Assembly: GCA_001404055.1 (NCBI GenBank)
Contig: CXTY01000018.1
Coordinates: 86,806 to 150,805, forward strand
Length of the DNA: 64,000 bases
Direction of reading: 5' to 3'
Origin: Roseibium album
GTDB lineage: Bacteria; Pseudomonadota; Alphaproteobacteria; Rhizobiales; Stappiaceae
Position numbers and translations under genes: made by a program. Under the pieces are notes generated by a model that was not told the origin of the DNA, did not search any database, and saw only the letters and a program-made list of their open reading frames with translations. Each line of letters starts with the position of its first letter. The stretch's first letter is position 1. Below, in pieces: positions 39,278 to 48,171 of the stretch.

Positions 39278-40245
39278 TGCGCGTCGCTCCCGCGACTTTT
39301 TGACAGCGTAACCGAAGGCAATTCGCCAAACAGTTCCTTGTAGTAACTGGCGTACCGGCCAACGTCGCAGAACCCCCACCTCATCGCACATTCTGTTACT
39401 GTCCCGCATTTCAGTTCTTTTAGACATTTGCGGGACCGCGTGAGCCGCCAATTGCGCAGATAATCGCTTGGCGAAACCCCGACAGCGTCTTCAACCGCAC
39501 GGTGAAGTGTTCGCCGCGATATTTCCATGTCGGTACAGATTCTATTGATCGTCAATACCTGGTCATCGATATTTCGGACGGTATCCTCAAACCTACGATA
39601 AATACTGCTATAGTTATTGTTGCACCTATGGAAACTTCTTTCTTCAATTTTAGGTTGTGAAATCGTATCGATAATAGTATTAAGCGTGAAATCAAACGCA
39701 TAATCATATGAAAAATCAGAATTTAACAATCCTGGATGATCGCATATCTTCTTCCACATACTTCTGATCGCCGGCACCACTGTATAGACTGTAGATTTCG
39801 GAGGGTGCTTGACCAGTATCTCGTCCATTTCTCCTGCAAGATCTGAAAGTCCTCTTTTCTCGAGAAGCTGCTCAACAGTCGAGCAGGGAACCGTGACCAT
39901 AATAGACTCGGCGTTTGAAACCATTACTGTATGCAATTCGCGCCCGGGCGGCGCCCACCAAACAACTCCGGTCGTGAGCGATTGCCCTGAAATGCTGTTG
40001 GGTTCGTGGCTGTGGAGCCATATTCCGAGCGCCATCTTGTCCCGTGACAACATGGCTTGGCTTACTGCATTTCCCAAATTTAGATATTCGAGACTGGTGT
40101 CCCGCGACTGGAATCTTAGTGATGCGCCGACCAGGGGCTTGTGATCGATCTGAGTGAGTTCGGTCTCAGCATTCCGATTATTCATGATTGTATCAATATC
40201 ATCGATACAGCTTATGCTTCTGTGCGTTGTGGTGACATCTGACAT
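39274..40245 (-). CDS. AraC family transcriptional regulator
   Basis: About 323 residues from MSDVTTTHR, with GGGAGC before the ATG. The C-terminal AraC domain has both helix-turn-helix units (INRICTDMEISRRTLHRAVE, and CGTVTECAMRWGFCDVGRYASYYKELFGELPS). The N-terminal region (about 200 residues) looks like the AraC-binding-like cupin type found in EutR/FeaR relatives. The gene is AT-rich compared with the rest of the window. It is followed, with a TTGA overlap, by the remains of a dctP gene, so it probably once controlled a TRAP transport operon. Confidence 0.88.
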   Translation of the reverse strand: MSDVTTTHRSISCIDDIDTIMNNRNAETELTQIDHKPLVGASLRFQSRDTSLEYLNLGNAVSQAMLSRDKMALGIWLHSHEPNSISGQSLTTGVVWWAPPGRELHTVMVSNAESIMVTVPCSTVEQLLEKRGLSDLAGEMDEILVKHPPKSTVYTVVPAIRSMWKKICDHPGLLNSDFSYDYAFDFTLNTIIDTISQPKIEERSFHRCNNNYSSIYRRFEDTVRNIDDQVLTINRICTDMEISRRTLHRAVEDAVGVSPSDYLRNWRLTRSRKCLKELKCGTVTECAMRWGFCDVGRYASYYKELFGELPSVTLSKSRGSDAH

Positions 40246-40403
40246 GCAGCGCTCCCAAAGCAACTTAATGGTTTTGTAACGTAGAGTAACTATTTGAAAT
40301 TGGCAAAATACGAAGTTTAATACATTGATTTTGGTCAATGTGCTTATCTTAGGTCACGAAAAATTTTTATCCAGACAAGCAAAATAGCCAGTTTGCAATT
40401 GGT

Positions 40404-41300
40404 CTATGGCGTGGGTTGATTGTCATCCGTCGGCGTTGCCTTGGGGTCTGGTTTGGATACGTTCATTTTCAGATTTGTTCGTGACTTTCCCAGCCGATAA
40501 TTGTGTAGATAAGAATTCGGAGAAACTCCTAACGTTGATTTGAACGCCCGGTAAAGAGTCCGTCTGGAAATATCGAGTGTACTGGAAATTTCTTCTAAAC
40601 TTATTTTCGGAGTTAACTTAACAATACGCTCTGAATCTTTCACAATCTTGTAATATGTTGAATCAATTTCTCTGAAATGGCGATCGAGTATCTCTGCATG
40701 ATTGATTGTTTCGACAAATACATCAAACAAATGTAAAAAGACAAATTCAAATGGCCCTGGCTCGATTGTGTTCCTCGAATTGTTGGCGAGGGTTGCTTCA
40801 AGACTTGTAAAAGCGCGAAGCAGGCTTTGTGTGTGTCTGGAGGAAATACATGCAGGTCTTGAGGTTGCGCGCGTTGTCAAGTCCAGATCCACACCACGTT
40901 CATGAAGTAAGTCATTGAGAATATCGGGTTTTATCATCAACATCCCGCATCGCATGTTTGCTGCATAGATGGCGTCACAATCGGCGTTGGGCGCCGCGAA
41001 ACAGATATCTCCGGCGATAACGCTCCTGTTCCAGATCGAATTTCCGGCTTCGGACGCCAGGAAAATGCCAAATGTGGTAAGCGTGTCAGAAACAACACCC
41101 TTCACGCAAACATTGCTGTAATCCGATATCTCTAACCGAAAATCATCTGTACCCAACATACAGGATCGGCCTGAAATTACGTGGCTTCTTATTGGTGTAA
41201 GGTCGCAAAACGCACCCTTTTGATTGCGCAACGCCAGCACTTCTTCAAGTTCTTCAATCGTATCGATTTTGATATTGCGACGTCTAATTGCTTTTGACAT
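40404..41300 (-). CDS. AraC family regulator lacking the second helix-turn-helix
   Basis: About 298 residues from MSKAIRRRN. The N-terminal part resembles the neighbour at 39274 in layout (IRSHVISGRSCM, WNRSVIAGDICFAAP). The first HTH is intact (ISLEEISSTLDISRRTLYRA, FKSTLGVSPNSYLHNYRLGK) and lines up with the neighbour's SRRTLHRAVEDAVGVSPSDYL, but the next 40 residues, which should form the second HTH, are replaced by a short polar tail rich in Pro and Lys. It may bind DNA poorly or be a decayed copy. The gene is AT-rich, suggesting transfer. Confidence 0.8.
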   Translation of the reverse strand: MSKAIRRRNIKIDTIEELEEVLALRNQKGAFCDLTPIRSHVISGRSCMLGTDDFRLEISDYSNVCVKGVVSDTLTTFGIFLASEAGNSIWNRSVIAGDICFAAPNADCDAIYAANMRCGMLMIKPDILNDLLHERGVDLDLTTRATSRPACISSRHTQSLLRAFTSLEATLANNSRNTIEPGPFEFVFLHLFDVFVETINHAEILDRHFREIDSTYYKIVKDSERIVKLTPKISLEEISSTLDISRRTLYRAFKSTLGVSPNSYLHNYRLGKSRTNLKMNVSKPDPKATPTDDNQPTP

Positions 41301-41749
41301 TTTCGCTGCACCCAACCTGATTCCAGTTGTGGGTCCTGATCCTCGTCCGCGCCCAAACAAGCTGTCGCAAAAGTCGTTTGAATGCTACGTAGATTGTGAC
41401 AGCGCTTGGCGAAAATACTTAGGAAAGCCCGAGAGTTTCAAAATTGGGTCTATCTGACGAAGCGAAAACCAACCGGACCATCAAAAGCTCCCTTTAGAAT
41501 GCGACCCTGGCCTTGGAACGAATTGGTTCCATTCCCGACCGAAATTCCGAACGGGCTTGGAGACGTTCATATTGGCTGGTTTCAAAGTGACATTTGCAGG
41601 TGACTGATACGTTCCTGAATACGAACTATCGGTGTAAGACAGACAATGCCGGAGTGACGCGGCGGCCAAAGTTGAACTGGGCAGATAAGGGTTCAGACCC
41701 ATAAAATTGGAAGCATTGGTCGATCTAGAGCTGGGAGCGGAGTTTGCGC
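41301..41749. other. Gap upstream of the AraC-type genes
   Basis: 449 bp with the promoter side of the truncated AraC gene. No gene or clear repeat is seen; the right end leads into an IS5-type remnant. Confidence 0.5.
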
Positions 41750-42290
41750 ATGACCGATGGCTGTTTCTGGCTCAGCAACGCAGTCTTCCAAACGACGGCC
41801 GTTTCTGGCAGCAATGCGCGCAATGAAGATCCGCGGAGGATCAATGGCGTCATTCATATTCTGAGGTCCGGGGCGCTCGATTGATACGCCGAATTGTTCC
41901 ACGCCAGCGCCAATGGGTCCAGATAGGCAGATTGCAAAAGCGAAAGATTTTGGCCTATTTTCAGTGATCAGGAATGTAACCTGAGACAGAAGAGCGAACG
42001 TCATCGGGATGCAGCAGATCGCACGAAGAAGGACATCCGCCGTGCGCTGGAAGCGAAGCGGACATTGCCCAACATCTTGTCACGCAAAACAAGAAAATGG
42101 GAAAATTGCATCTCGCCATATCTTTGTAACGGCGGGAAAGTCATCGAAGGCTTGTTTGGCAGGTTCAAGGAGTTCAGACGCACCGAAACCCGATATGACC
42201 GCAACGCCGTGAACTTGCTGGCGGTGCTTCGCCTCATTGCAACGGTATGCCAGTGCTTAATGAGTCCGCAGCCCAATTTTCAATTTCGGC
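41750..42290 (+). pseudogene. IS5-family transposase remnant
   Basis: The 3' part reads DAADRTKKDIRRALEAKRTL and then VIEGLFGRFKEFRRTETRYD and NAVNLLAVLRLIATV, which is the end of a different IS5-type transposase with the catalytic Glu. The 5' part (from about 41750) weakly matches the start of such a protein: EDPRRINGVIHILRSGA resembles the DDRRVINGI.H.LRSG motif of the N-terminal domain. Stops and shifts separate the two parts, and the middle with both Asp residues is missing or too eroded to see. It is unrelated to the intact IS at 37954. Confidence 0.7.
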
Positions 42291-42460
42291 CACTCATTCA
42301 AGGCGAAAAGCGCCCTTTTATGTCTCTTGACTTAGAATTGGGTTTTAAAGTTGAGTATCCTCACGCACCGGTTTTGAGCGAACCAATAATAACAAGGCGA
42401 CCGTTTCAATCGAGAATTGTAGTCTGTGACTTTTGATTCAAGGCAAAAGGGAGACATGGT

Positions 42461-43456
42461 TTGCACTTGATCCGGAGACTGGTAGCTCTCGCACTTTATA
42501 TCGCCGTTCTGCTTTCTATGTTTTGGGCCTGCGCGGCTTTATGGATCGATGGACCAACATCGCGGCCGCTGTCCGGTTTTCTTGCCGTCGGCTATGCGGC
42601 AGTAACAGTGCTCATCCTCTTGCGGTGCCAACCAATAACCCGAAGCGTCACTTTATATCTGGCTCCGTTTGCCGCTGTCCTCTGGTGGTGGCTCTCCATT
42701 GCACCAAGCAATGATCGCGACTGGCAGGCCGAGGTTGCACGCCTGGCCTCGGCGCGCATCGAGGGCGATATGGTTACGATCGAGAATGTACGCGACTTCG
42801 ACTACAGCTCGGAAACCGACATCACAGAACGTTGGGAGACCCGTTCTTACAAACTGTCTGAAATCAAGGGCGTGGACCTGTTCAAGTCGCATTGGGGCTC
42901 TCCGTTGATCGCCCATACGTTCATTAGCTGGGAGTTCGAACAAGGGCCGCCTCTAACGATCTCCATCGAAACCCGTAAGGAAGTTGGTGAAGTCTACTCC
43001 GCGGTGCGTGGCTTCTTTAGACAATTCGAACTCTACTACGTTGTTTCCTCCGAGGCCGATCTTGCAAAAGTGCGCACAAACGTAAGGGGTGAAACTGTTT
43101 ATCTCTACCGATTGCGCGGCACGCCAGAGGAAGCACGCGCACTTCTTCTTGACTACTTAAAAACCGTCAATGAACTGCGGGAGAAACCTGCTTGGTATAA
43201 CGCTCTGGAATATAACTGCACCACGTCAATCCGCCAGCATATCCAAGCGATTGTTCCCGTGCCTTTCGATTGGCGAATACTAGTGAACGGCTACCTGGAC
43301 GAGGCAGCCTACGAACATGGGAACATCAACACTTCTATTCCTTTTGACGAGCTACGCGAGGCTAGTCGCATAAATGAGCGCGCAAATGCTGATGGCACTG
43401 AAAGCTATTCTGTGCGCATTCGTACCGGTTTGCCGGCCCGACCAGGCGTCGATTGA
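42461..43456 (+). CDS. DUF4105 (Lnb N-terminal-like) membrane protein, copy 2
   Basis: 331 residues from a TTG start with GGGAG seven bases before it. Three N-terminal membrane segments precede a periplasmic DUF4105 domain (IENVRDFDYSSETDITERWE, GVDLFKSHWGSPLIAHTFIS, VYLYRLRGTPEEARALLLDY) with the family Asn-Cys in ALEYNCTTSIRQH. It has the same layout and length as the protein at 31612 but low identity, so the two are diverged paralogues or separate acquisitions. Function unknown; in the island it stands next to the exported aconitase X-like genes. Confidence 0.87.
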   Translation: MHLIRRLVALALYIAVLLSMFWACAALWIDGPTSRPLSGFLAVGYAAVTVLILLRCQPITRSVTLYLAPFAAVLWWWLSIAPSNDRDWQAEVARLASARIEGDMVTIENVRDFDYSSETDITERWETRSYKLSEIKGVDLFKSHWGSPLIAHTFISWEFEQGPPLTISIETRKEVGEVYSAVRGFFRQFELYYVVSSEADLAKVRTNVRGETVYLYRLRGTPEEARALLLDYLKTVNELREKPAWYNALEYNCTTSIRQHIQAIVPVPFDWRILVNGYLDEAAYEHGNINTSIPFDELREASRINERANADGTESYSVRIRTGLPARPGVD

Positions 43457-43617
43457 ACGACGCTCGGAACGAGCTGGATCTGCAAGACGATTACCGTTGT
43501 CTTGCTTGCTGAAAATCGATTACGGGTAAATACTTACTGTCCCAATTTACGTTGTTTGGACCTTACGTTGCGTTCCTAAATGCTCTCACCCAATTTTGCA
43601 AGACGGGAGAGGCTTTC

Positions 43618-45210
43618 ATGAAACGCAGGGAATTTTTAAAAACCGCCGCAGCTGCGCCGGTTGCCGGTGCCTTGGCACCAGCACTCTTTTCGAAGGAAGC
43701 AGGCGCTTCTGAGAAAGCCGCTGATATCAAGGTCGCACAGGCGACAAATGCAGCTCCTGCCGCGGATGCAGGGTCCGAAGGCCCGATACACAAGGTCGTT
43801 GACTGGGCCAAGCACCTTGTCACGTCCGATATGAACGGCACCGGCCCGGACGGCAAGCCCAATGGGCAGACGGCCACGTTTTCCGGGGCTTCGAAAGCCG
43901 GCGCCAAGGCCGAATCCGCATCGTCGAAAATGGAGCTGACCGAAGATGAGCAGGCCGTTCTCGACGGCAAGGACGGGCCTGAAAAGGCCAAGCTCATGAA
44001 GATTCTCGTCATGTTCGGCGAAACCTTCGGCGCGGAGAAGATGGTGGATCTCGGCGGGGCGCCGCACTCGAACCTCTATATCGGCGCGCAGTACCTCGAA
44101 CCCATCATCAGCCTGCTGGAAGAGTGTGCCGATGCCGGGCTGAAGTCCTACGCGCCCTACACGGTGAACCCGCGCCCCTACGACGCCTACAATGTCCAGA
44201 ACAACCCCACGGACATGCAGCTGATCTACGAGGGCTATCCGCTTCAGGCGAAGCTCGACTGGGTCCACTCGAGGCTCGGAGCGCCCGATCTGAATCAACG
44301 CTCGTGCGCCTGCTACCTCAAGGAAATCGGCAACGCGCCGGAGCCGGGCACGCCCGTCGCGTGGTGTGAATCCTCGGCCGTGAACTACGGCAATTCCGTA
44401 CTCGGCATCCGCACCAACCGCTACGGTGCCGGCATGGAAATGCTCTGCGCCCTGCTGGGCAAGGCGCCGGCATATGGCCTCATGACCGACGAAGGCCGCA
44501 AGGCCGTATGGCTGATCGACGTCAAGACGACGGAAGAACCGGATTGGGGTGCCCTCGGGGCGGCGATCGGCCGCAACTGCGTCGAGGACATCCCCTTCGT
44601 CGCCGGTGTCGAGGACTATTTCGGCGGGGAAGTCACCGAAGACAACATGTGGAAGCTCAAGAAGATGGGCAGCACCACCGCGGCCGAAGGTGCGGTTGGA
44701 TGCTATCACGTTGAAGGCGTCACGCCCGAGCCCAAGGAAAAGGGCCGCGACATGCTCGCCGAGGGGTTCCAGACCTACGTCTTTGACGATGCCGAACAGC
44801 AGCGGATCATTGATACTTGGGCGAACCTGTGGCCCGAGGCAGACGGCGACCCGAACGCAGCCTTCATCGGCTGCCCGCACAACACCTATCCGGAGGTCCT
44901 GACGTGGTGTAAAAATATCACCGATGCACTTGATGCGGCCGGACAGGAAAAGACGGCAATGCCCGTCTACATGTTCATGCCGTCCGCCTTGCGCACGAGC
45001 TTCCTTATGAATGAGCCCGAGTTGGCGGGCAAAGCGGTCGCGGCAGGGATGCACTACACCAACATGTGTGCGGTGAGCTATTCAGGCATGAAGGGTTTCT
45101 CGGACCGTATCCGCGGCGTCACCAACTCGTCAAAGACGCGGGCCTACTCGACGATCCGTTACTTCCCGGACAAGAAGCTGGTGGACATCATCGTGACCGG
45201 CAAGGTCTAG
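43618..45210 (+). CDS. Tat-signal aconitase X-like large subunit (AcnX catalytic domain, DUF521)
   Basis: 530 residues from ATG 43618, after GGGAGAGG. Residues 1-27 form a twin-arginine signal peptide (KRREFLKTAAAAPVAGALAP, with RREFLK as the Tat box). Residues about 28-104 are a low-complexity Ala/Lys/Asp-rich linker. From residue 105 (MELTEDEQAVLDGKDG) a complete AcnX domain of about 426 residues follows, with the likely Fe-S cysteines in IGCPHNTYPEV and YTNMCAVSYSG, and EGYPLQAKLDWV, AWCESSAVNYGNSVLGIRTN. Known AcnX proteins are cytoplasmic Fe-S dehydratases acting on cis-3-hydroxy-proline or mevalonate 5-phosphate. An exported form is unusual. The small subunit is encoded next. An internal ATG at 43930 could give a cytoplasmic form. 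Confidence 0.9.
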   Translation: MKRREFLKTAAAAPVAGALAPALFSKEAGASEKAADIKVAQATNAAPAADAGSEGPIHKVVDWAKHLVTSDMNGTGPDGKPNGQTATFSGASKAGAKAESASSKMELTEDEQAVLDGKDGPEKAKLMKILVMFGETFGAEKMVDLGGAPHSNLYIGAQYLEPIISLLEECADAGLKSYAPYTVNPRPYDAYNVQNNPTDMQLIYEGYPLQAKLDWVHSRLGAPDLNQRSCACYLKEIGNAPEPGTPVAWCESSAVNYGNSVLGIRTNRYGAGMEMLCALLGKAPAYGLMTDEGRKAVWLIDVKTTEEPDWGALGAAIGRNCVEDIPFVAGVEDYFGGEVTEDNMWKLKKMGSTTAAEGAVGCYHVEGVTPEPKEKGRDMLAEGFQTYVFDDAEQQRIIDTWANLWPEADGDPNAAFIGCPHNTYPEVLTWCKNITDALDAAGQEKTAMPVYMFMPSALRTSFLMNEPELAGKAVAAGMHYTNMCAVSYSGMKGFSDRIRGVTNSSKTRAYSTIRYFPDKKLVDIIVTGKV

Positions 45211-45285
45211 GCCGGACTGAATCCTTTGCGCCACGAGCTGCGAAAGCCGCGGCGCCAGTGAAAATCAATTCATGGAGACTGACTC

Positions 45286-45732
45286 ATGGCACAGACATTC
45301 AAGGGACGGCCCGTCCTGGCCGGGGAACTGGAGGGGGAGGCGCTTGTCTCGAAACAGCCCTTCAACACCACTGCATCCTATTTCACGAACATGTTCGCGG
45401 GAAATACGAAAGATGCCCCCTGCACGGACGCCAACAACAAGGAGCTCTACGAGAAAGACCTTTCCGGGGCAATCATTTGTACACCGCAGGCGATTGGCTC
45501 GACCATGGGCGCTGGCGCCCTTATGGGCATGAATTCGCTCGGCGTCGGTTTCAAGGCGATGCTGTTTTCCCAACATATCGACAGCATCTCGGCTGGTGGC
45601 CTGATCATGGATTCGATCTGGAATGACCGGACGGTTATCACGATCGATCTTCTGGGCGACGAATTCATGGAGGCTGTCAAGAATGGCGACAAGATAGCCA
45701 TCGCCGAGGACGGCACCGTCACGGTCGGATGA
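45286..45732 (+). CDS. Aconitase X-like small subunit (swivel domain, DUF126)
   Basis: 148 residues with the DUF126 swivel domain: FKGRPVLAGELEGEALVSKQ, followed by LSGAIICTPQAIGSTMGAGA, where the usual active Ser lies in a GSxxG motif (GSTMG here). It has no signal peptide of its own. It follows the Tat-signal large subunit by 75 bp. If the enzyme works outside the cytoplasm, this subunit must be carried out bound to its partner, as with hydrogenase small/large subunits. Alternatively the complex could stay in the cytoplasm if the Tat signal is not used. Confidence 0.9.
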   Translation: MAQTFKGRPVLAGELEGEALVSKQPFNTTASYFTNMFAGNTKDAPCTDANNKELYEKDLSGAIICTPQAIGSTMGAGALMGMNSLGVGFKAMLFSQHIDSISAGGLIMDSIWNDRTVITIDLLGDEFMEAVKNGDKIAIAEDGTVTVG

Positions 45733-45756
45733 TCCGGGTTTGAAGTAAAATCGACC

Positions 45757-45787
45757 GGTCCGGCGTTTTTTCGGAAAATGCCGGACC
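45757..45787. terminator. Strong stem-loop after the aconitase X-like genes
   Basis: ggtccggc (45757-45764) pairs with gccggacc (45780-45787), and an inner TTTT/AAAA adds to the stem around a small loop. No T-run follows on the plus strand. It probably ends or stabilises the AcnX transcript. Confidence 0.5.
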
Positions 45788-45894
45788 AACGCATGATGAA
45801 GCAGCAAATCGGACAACTGGATTATACGGAAAAGCTCGTGTGCTTTTCGTGGGTCGCATGAACACGCAGACTGAGGAATGAAGAGGAGGGTTGG

Positions 45895-46470
45895 ATGTCA
45901 AGCACCGAGACACCCCTGGCGTTGGCTGGAGAAATCGAGGAAGTCAGGTCCGAAATCAGGGAACACCGGAGCTGGTTCATGGGGCTGGGCGTTCTGCTGT
46001 TGGTTCTCGGGATCGCGGCGATCGCCTTTCCGTTTGCAACGACGGTTGCCGTCAAGGTCATGGTCGGCTGGCTGTTCCTGATTGGTGGCATCGCAGAGAT
46101 TTTCCAGGCTTTTTCGATGAAGAACTGGAAGAGCCTTTTGGGTAATCTCCTTGTCGGTGGATTGTATGTCGTTGTCGGCATTTGGCTGTCATTCTTTCCG
46201 CTCACCGGTATCATCTCACTGACGCTTCTACTGGCCCTGGTGTTTATCCTTGAAGGTGCCGTGAAGCTGGCGATGGCCTTCAAGCTCAAACCCATGGAGG
46301 GCTGGGGCTGGGTCTTGTTCAGTGCCATCATCGCGATTTCAGCGGGCGTGCTACTCGTTGCCGGACTGCCCGGGACGGCTGCCTGGGCCATTGGATTGCT
46401 GGTTGGCGTCAATCTTCTCGGCGCTGGCATGTCTTACCTCATGATTACCATGGCAGCAGGCAAAACATGA
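45895..46470 (+). CDS. HdeD family membrane protein (DUF308)
   Basis: 191 residues with six membrane segments and the tandem DUF308 pattern (LGVLLLVLGIAAIAFP, VGWLFLIGGIAEIFQAF, ILEGAVKLAMAFKL). The first 28 residues are polar (EIEEVRSEIREHRSW). E. coli HdeD is an acid-resistance protein of the inner membrane; its mechanism is unknown. It follows the AcnX pair, separated by the stem-loop, and precedes an outer-membrane porin. Confidence 0.9.
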   Translation: MSSTETPLALAGEIEEVRSEIREHRSWFMGLGVLLLVLGIAAIAFPFATTVAVKVMVGWLFLIGGIAEIFQAFSMKNWKSLLGNLLVGGLYVVVGIWLSFFPLTGIISLTLLLALVFILEGAVKLAMAFKLKPMEGWGWVLFSAIIAISAGVLLVAGLPGTAAWAIGLLVGVNLLGAGMSYLMITMAAGKT

Positions 46471-46809
46471 CCGGTTCTCAAATCAACCACAAAATGCGGG
46501 TGTAATTTTCACACTGTCAGAAATCTCATCGAGGCAAGAAGAATGCGATCAAACCTGATCCGGAAGGGACCTAAATTGCCGGAAATCTGGATCAACGGCA
46601 GCACGGACCGATACCAGATGATTATACCAGATGATTTATGCGCAAGTTTCGTTGCCTCTAGGTAACACATCGTCAAAAACGGGTTCGCCGACAGGGATAA
46701 ACCTTGCTCCGCAGGAGGCATTTGCACGATGCTTTATAGTTAACAAGCGACCTCTGTCGTCAAGACCTTAGCGTCGCACGAGTTGAAACGGAAATTAATG
46801 GGGCGATCC
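46471..46809. other. Leader region of the porin gene with a tandem repeat
   Basis: 339 bp without a gene. It contains two adjacent copies of ataccagatgatt (46611-46623 and 46624-46636), and an attatagt/ttaac AT-rich zone before the porin start. Confidence 0.6.
46611..46636. repeat. Perfect tandem duplication of 13 bp
   Basis: ataccagatgatt occurs twice with no spacer, about 175-200 bp before the porin start. It could be two binding sites or a simple slippage product. Confidence 0.8.
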
Positions 46810-48159
46810 ATGAAACAGAAATCACTTTTTGGTCTCTTGTGTTTGATGGTGGCAAGCGGAGTAGGACTGCAATTCGCCAGTGCCGCGGATGTTAGCGAAC
46901 AAGATCCGGATGCACAAACGGCCACCAATCCGAACCAGCGTATTGCAGTCGGTTGGGTGGCAAGCGACGAGGACCCCGAAAACCTGCTAAACCGGATCGA
47001 AGACAACAGGACACCGCGTCGTGGCTTGATCCCGGTCTCTCCCATTCAGCCCCTCCGGGATGGCTATTCCTCCGCCATGGACAAGATCTATGAGGCGGTA
47101 GGCCTGCGGCTTGGTCTGTCGTTCCACACGGTTGGGCAATACACGAGCAACAACGTTCAAGGCACGCCCCGTCATGGTGGTGCAACCGACATGGATTTCG
47201 TTGGCACGTGGGAGCTGTTCAACCGGGGACAACCGACCGTGGGTGCGATTACCTTTGGAGTAGAAGGGCGTTGGGATTACGGCCCGATCGGACCGCAGAA
47301 TATCGGTTTTGTCAGTGTCGGCTCGGCTGGCGGAACTGCAAACTCCTTTTCAGCATATAAACCGCCTGCCTTCATCCTGCGCAACCTTTACTACCGCATG
47401 GGCGGTCAGGATGCCGGTTGGGTCTTTCGCTTCGGCAAGATCACCATGGATTCGATGCTGGCCACGAACCGGCACATTACGCCGAACACGACTTTCCTCT
47501 CTAATGCCGGAACCGGACTTTTCTCGGCCGGGTTTGCTGATTCTGGATTAGGGGCGGCAGGAGCGCTCTATTTTGCCGACAAGCGAGCCTACGTTTCGGC
47601 CCTTATCGGGGATTCCAATGGCGACCGCTTTGATTTTGGCAAGATCTATAAGGGTGATTTTTACAAGGCGGCGGAAGTCGGCCTGAAACTCTTCCCGCGC
47701 ACGGACAAGGCCAGTTACTCCAAGTTCCTGGTTTGGCACACCGACGGCACCTATAACGGCGCGCCGATCAACGCCAACACCGGAAAAGATGGCTGGGGTA
47801 TGGGTGTTGTGCTTTCACAAGAACTGACGGCAGATGGTAACACTGTTGTCGTCGGTCGTTATGGACGCAGCTTCGATGGTGCATCGATCTACGACAATCA
47901 GGCCGCGCTTGCGCTGCTGCGTTACCAGCCCTTCGGCAAATATTCCTTCGACGATGACGTCATTGGCGCCCAGTTTAACTGGATAGAATCGGCTACGCCC
48001 GGAACACGAGACGAATACAGCATCGAAACCTTTTACAGGTTCCCATTGTTTCCTGATCTCGATACGACGCTCGCTTACCAGGCGGTAATTAACCCGGCCA
48101 CGACAACTGCTTTCGATACTGCGCATGTGTTTTCAATCCGGGCGGTGACGTCCTTCTGA
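46810..48159 (+). CDS. Carbohydrate porin-like outer membrane protein (OprB family)
   Basis: About 449 residues from ATG 46810 with a Sec signal peptide (MKQKSLFGLLCLMVASGVGL, cleavage near ASA-ADV). A beta-barrel follows, with alternating strands and family motifs such as GLSFHTVGQYTSN, WELFNRGQPTVGAITFGVEG, LRNLYYRMGG, FRFGKI.MDSML and the C-terminal Phe (AVTSF). OprB-type porins admit sugars through the outer membrane. It lies just upstream of a DUF992 gene and an arylsulfatase gene, and could admit a substrate for them. Confidence 0.88.
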   Translation: MKQKSLFGLLCLMVASGVGLQFASAADVSEQDPDAQTATNPNQRIAVGWVASDEDPENLLNRIEDNRTPRRGLIPVSPIQPLRDGYSSAMDKIYEAVGLRLGLSFHTVGQYTSNNVQGTPRHGGATDMDFVGTWELFNRGQPTVGAITFGVEGRWDYGPIGPQNIGFVSVGSAGGTANSFSAYKPPAFILRNLYYRMGGQDAGWVFRFGKITMDSMLATNRHITPNTTFLSNAGTGLFSAGFADSGLGAAGALYFADKRAYVSALIGDSNGDRFDFGKIYKGDFYKAAEVGLKLFPRTDKASYSKFLVWHTDGTYNGAPINANTGKDGWGMGVVLSQELTADGNTVVVGRYGRSFDGASIYDNQAALALLRYQPFGKYSFDDDVIGAQFNWIESATPGTRDEYSIETFYRFPLFPDLDTTLAYQAVINPATTTAFDTAHVFSIRAVTSF

Positions 48160-48171
48160 GCGGAGTCTAAA

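Noticed and set aside
41481..41702. Minus-strand frame of about 70 codons upstream of the truncated AraC gene
   Set aside because: A short match (MNVSKP) to the tail of the AraC protein is too brief to support duplication or a gene.
43636..45054. A 472-codon open frame on the minus strand opposite the aconitase X large subunit
   Set aside because: The sense strand carries a recognisable Tat signal and AcnX domain; the antisense frame has no domain and no ribosome site.
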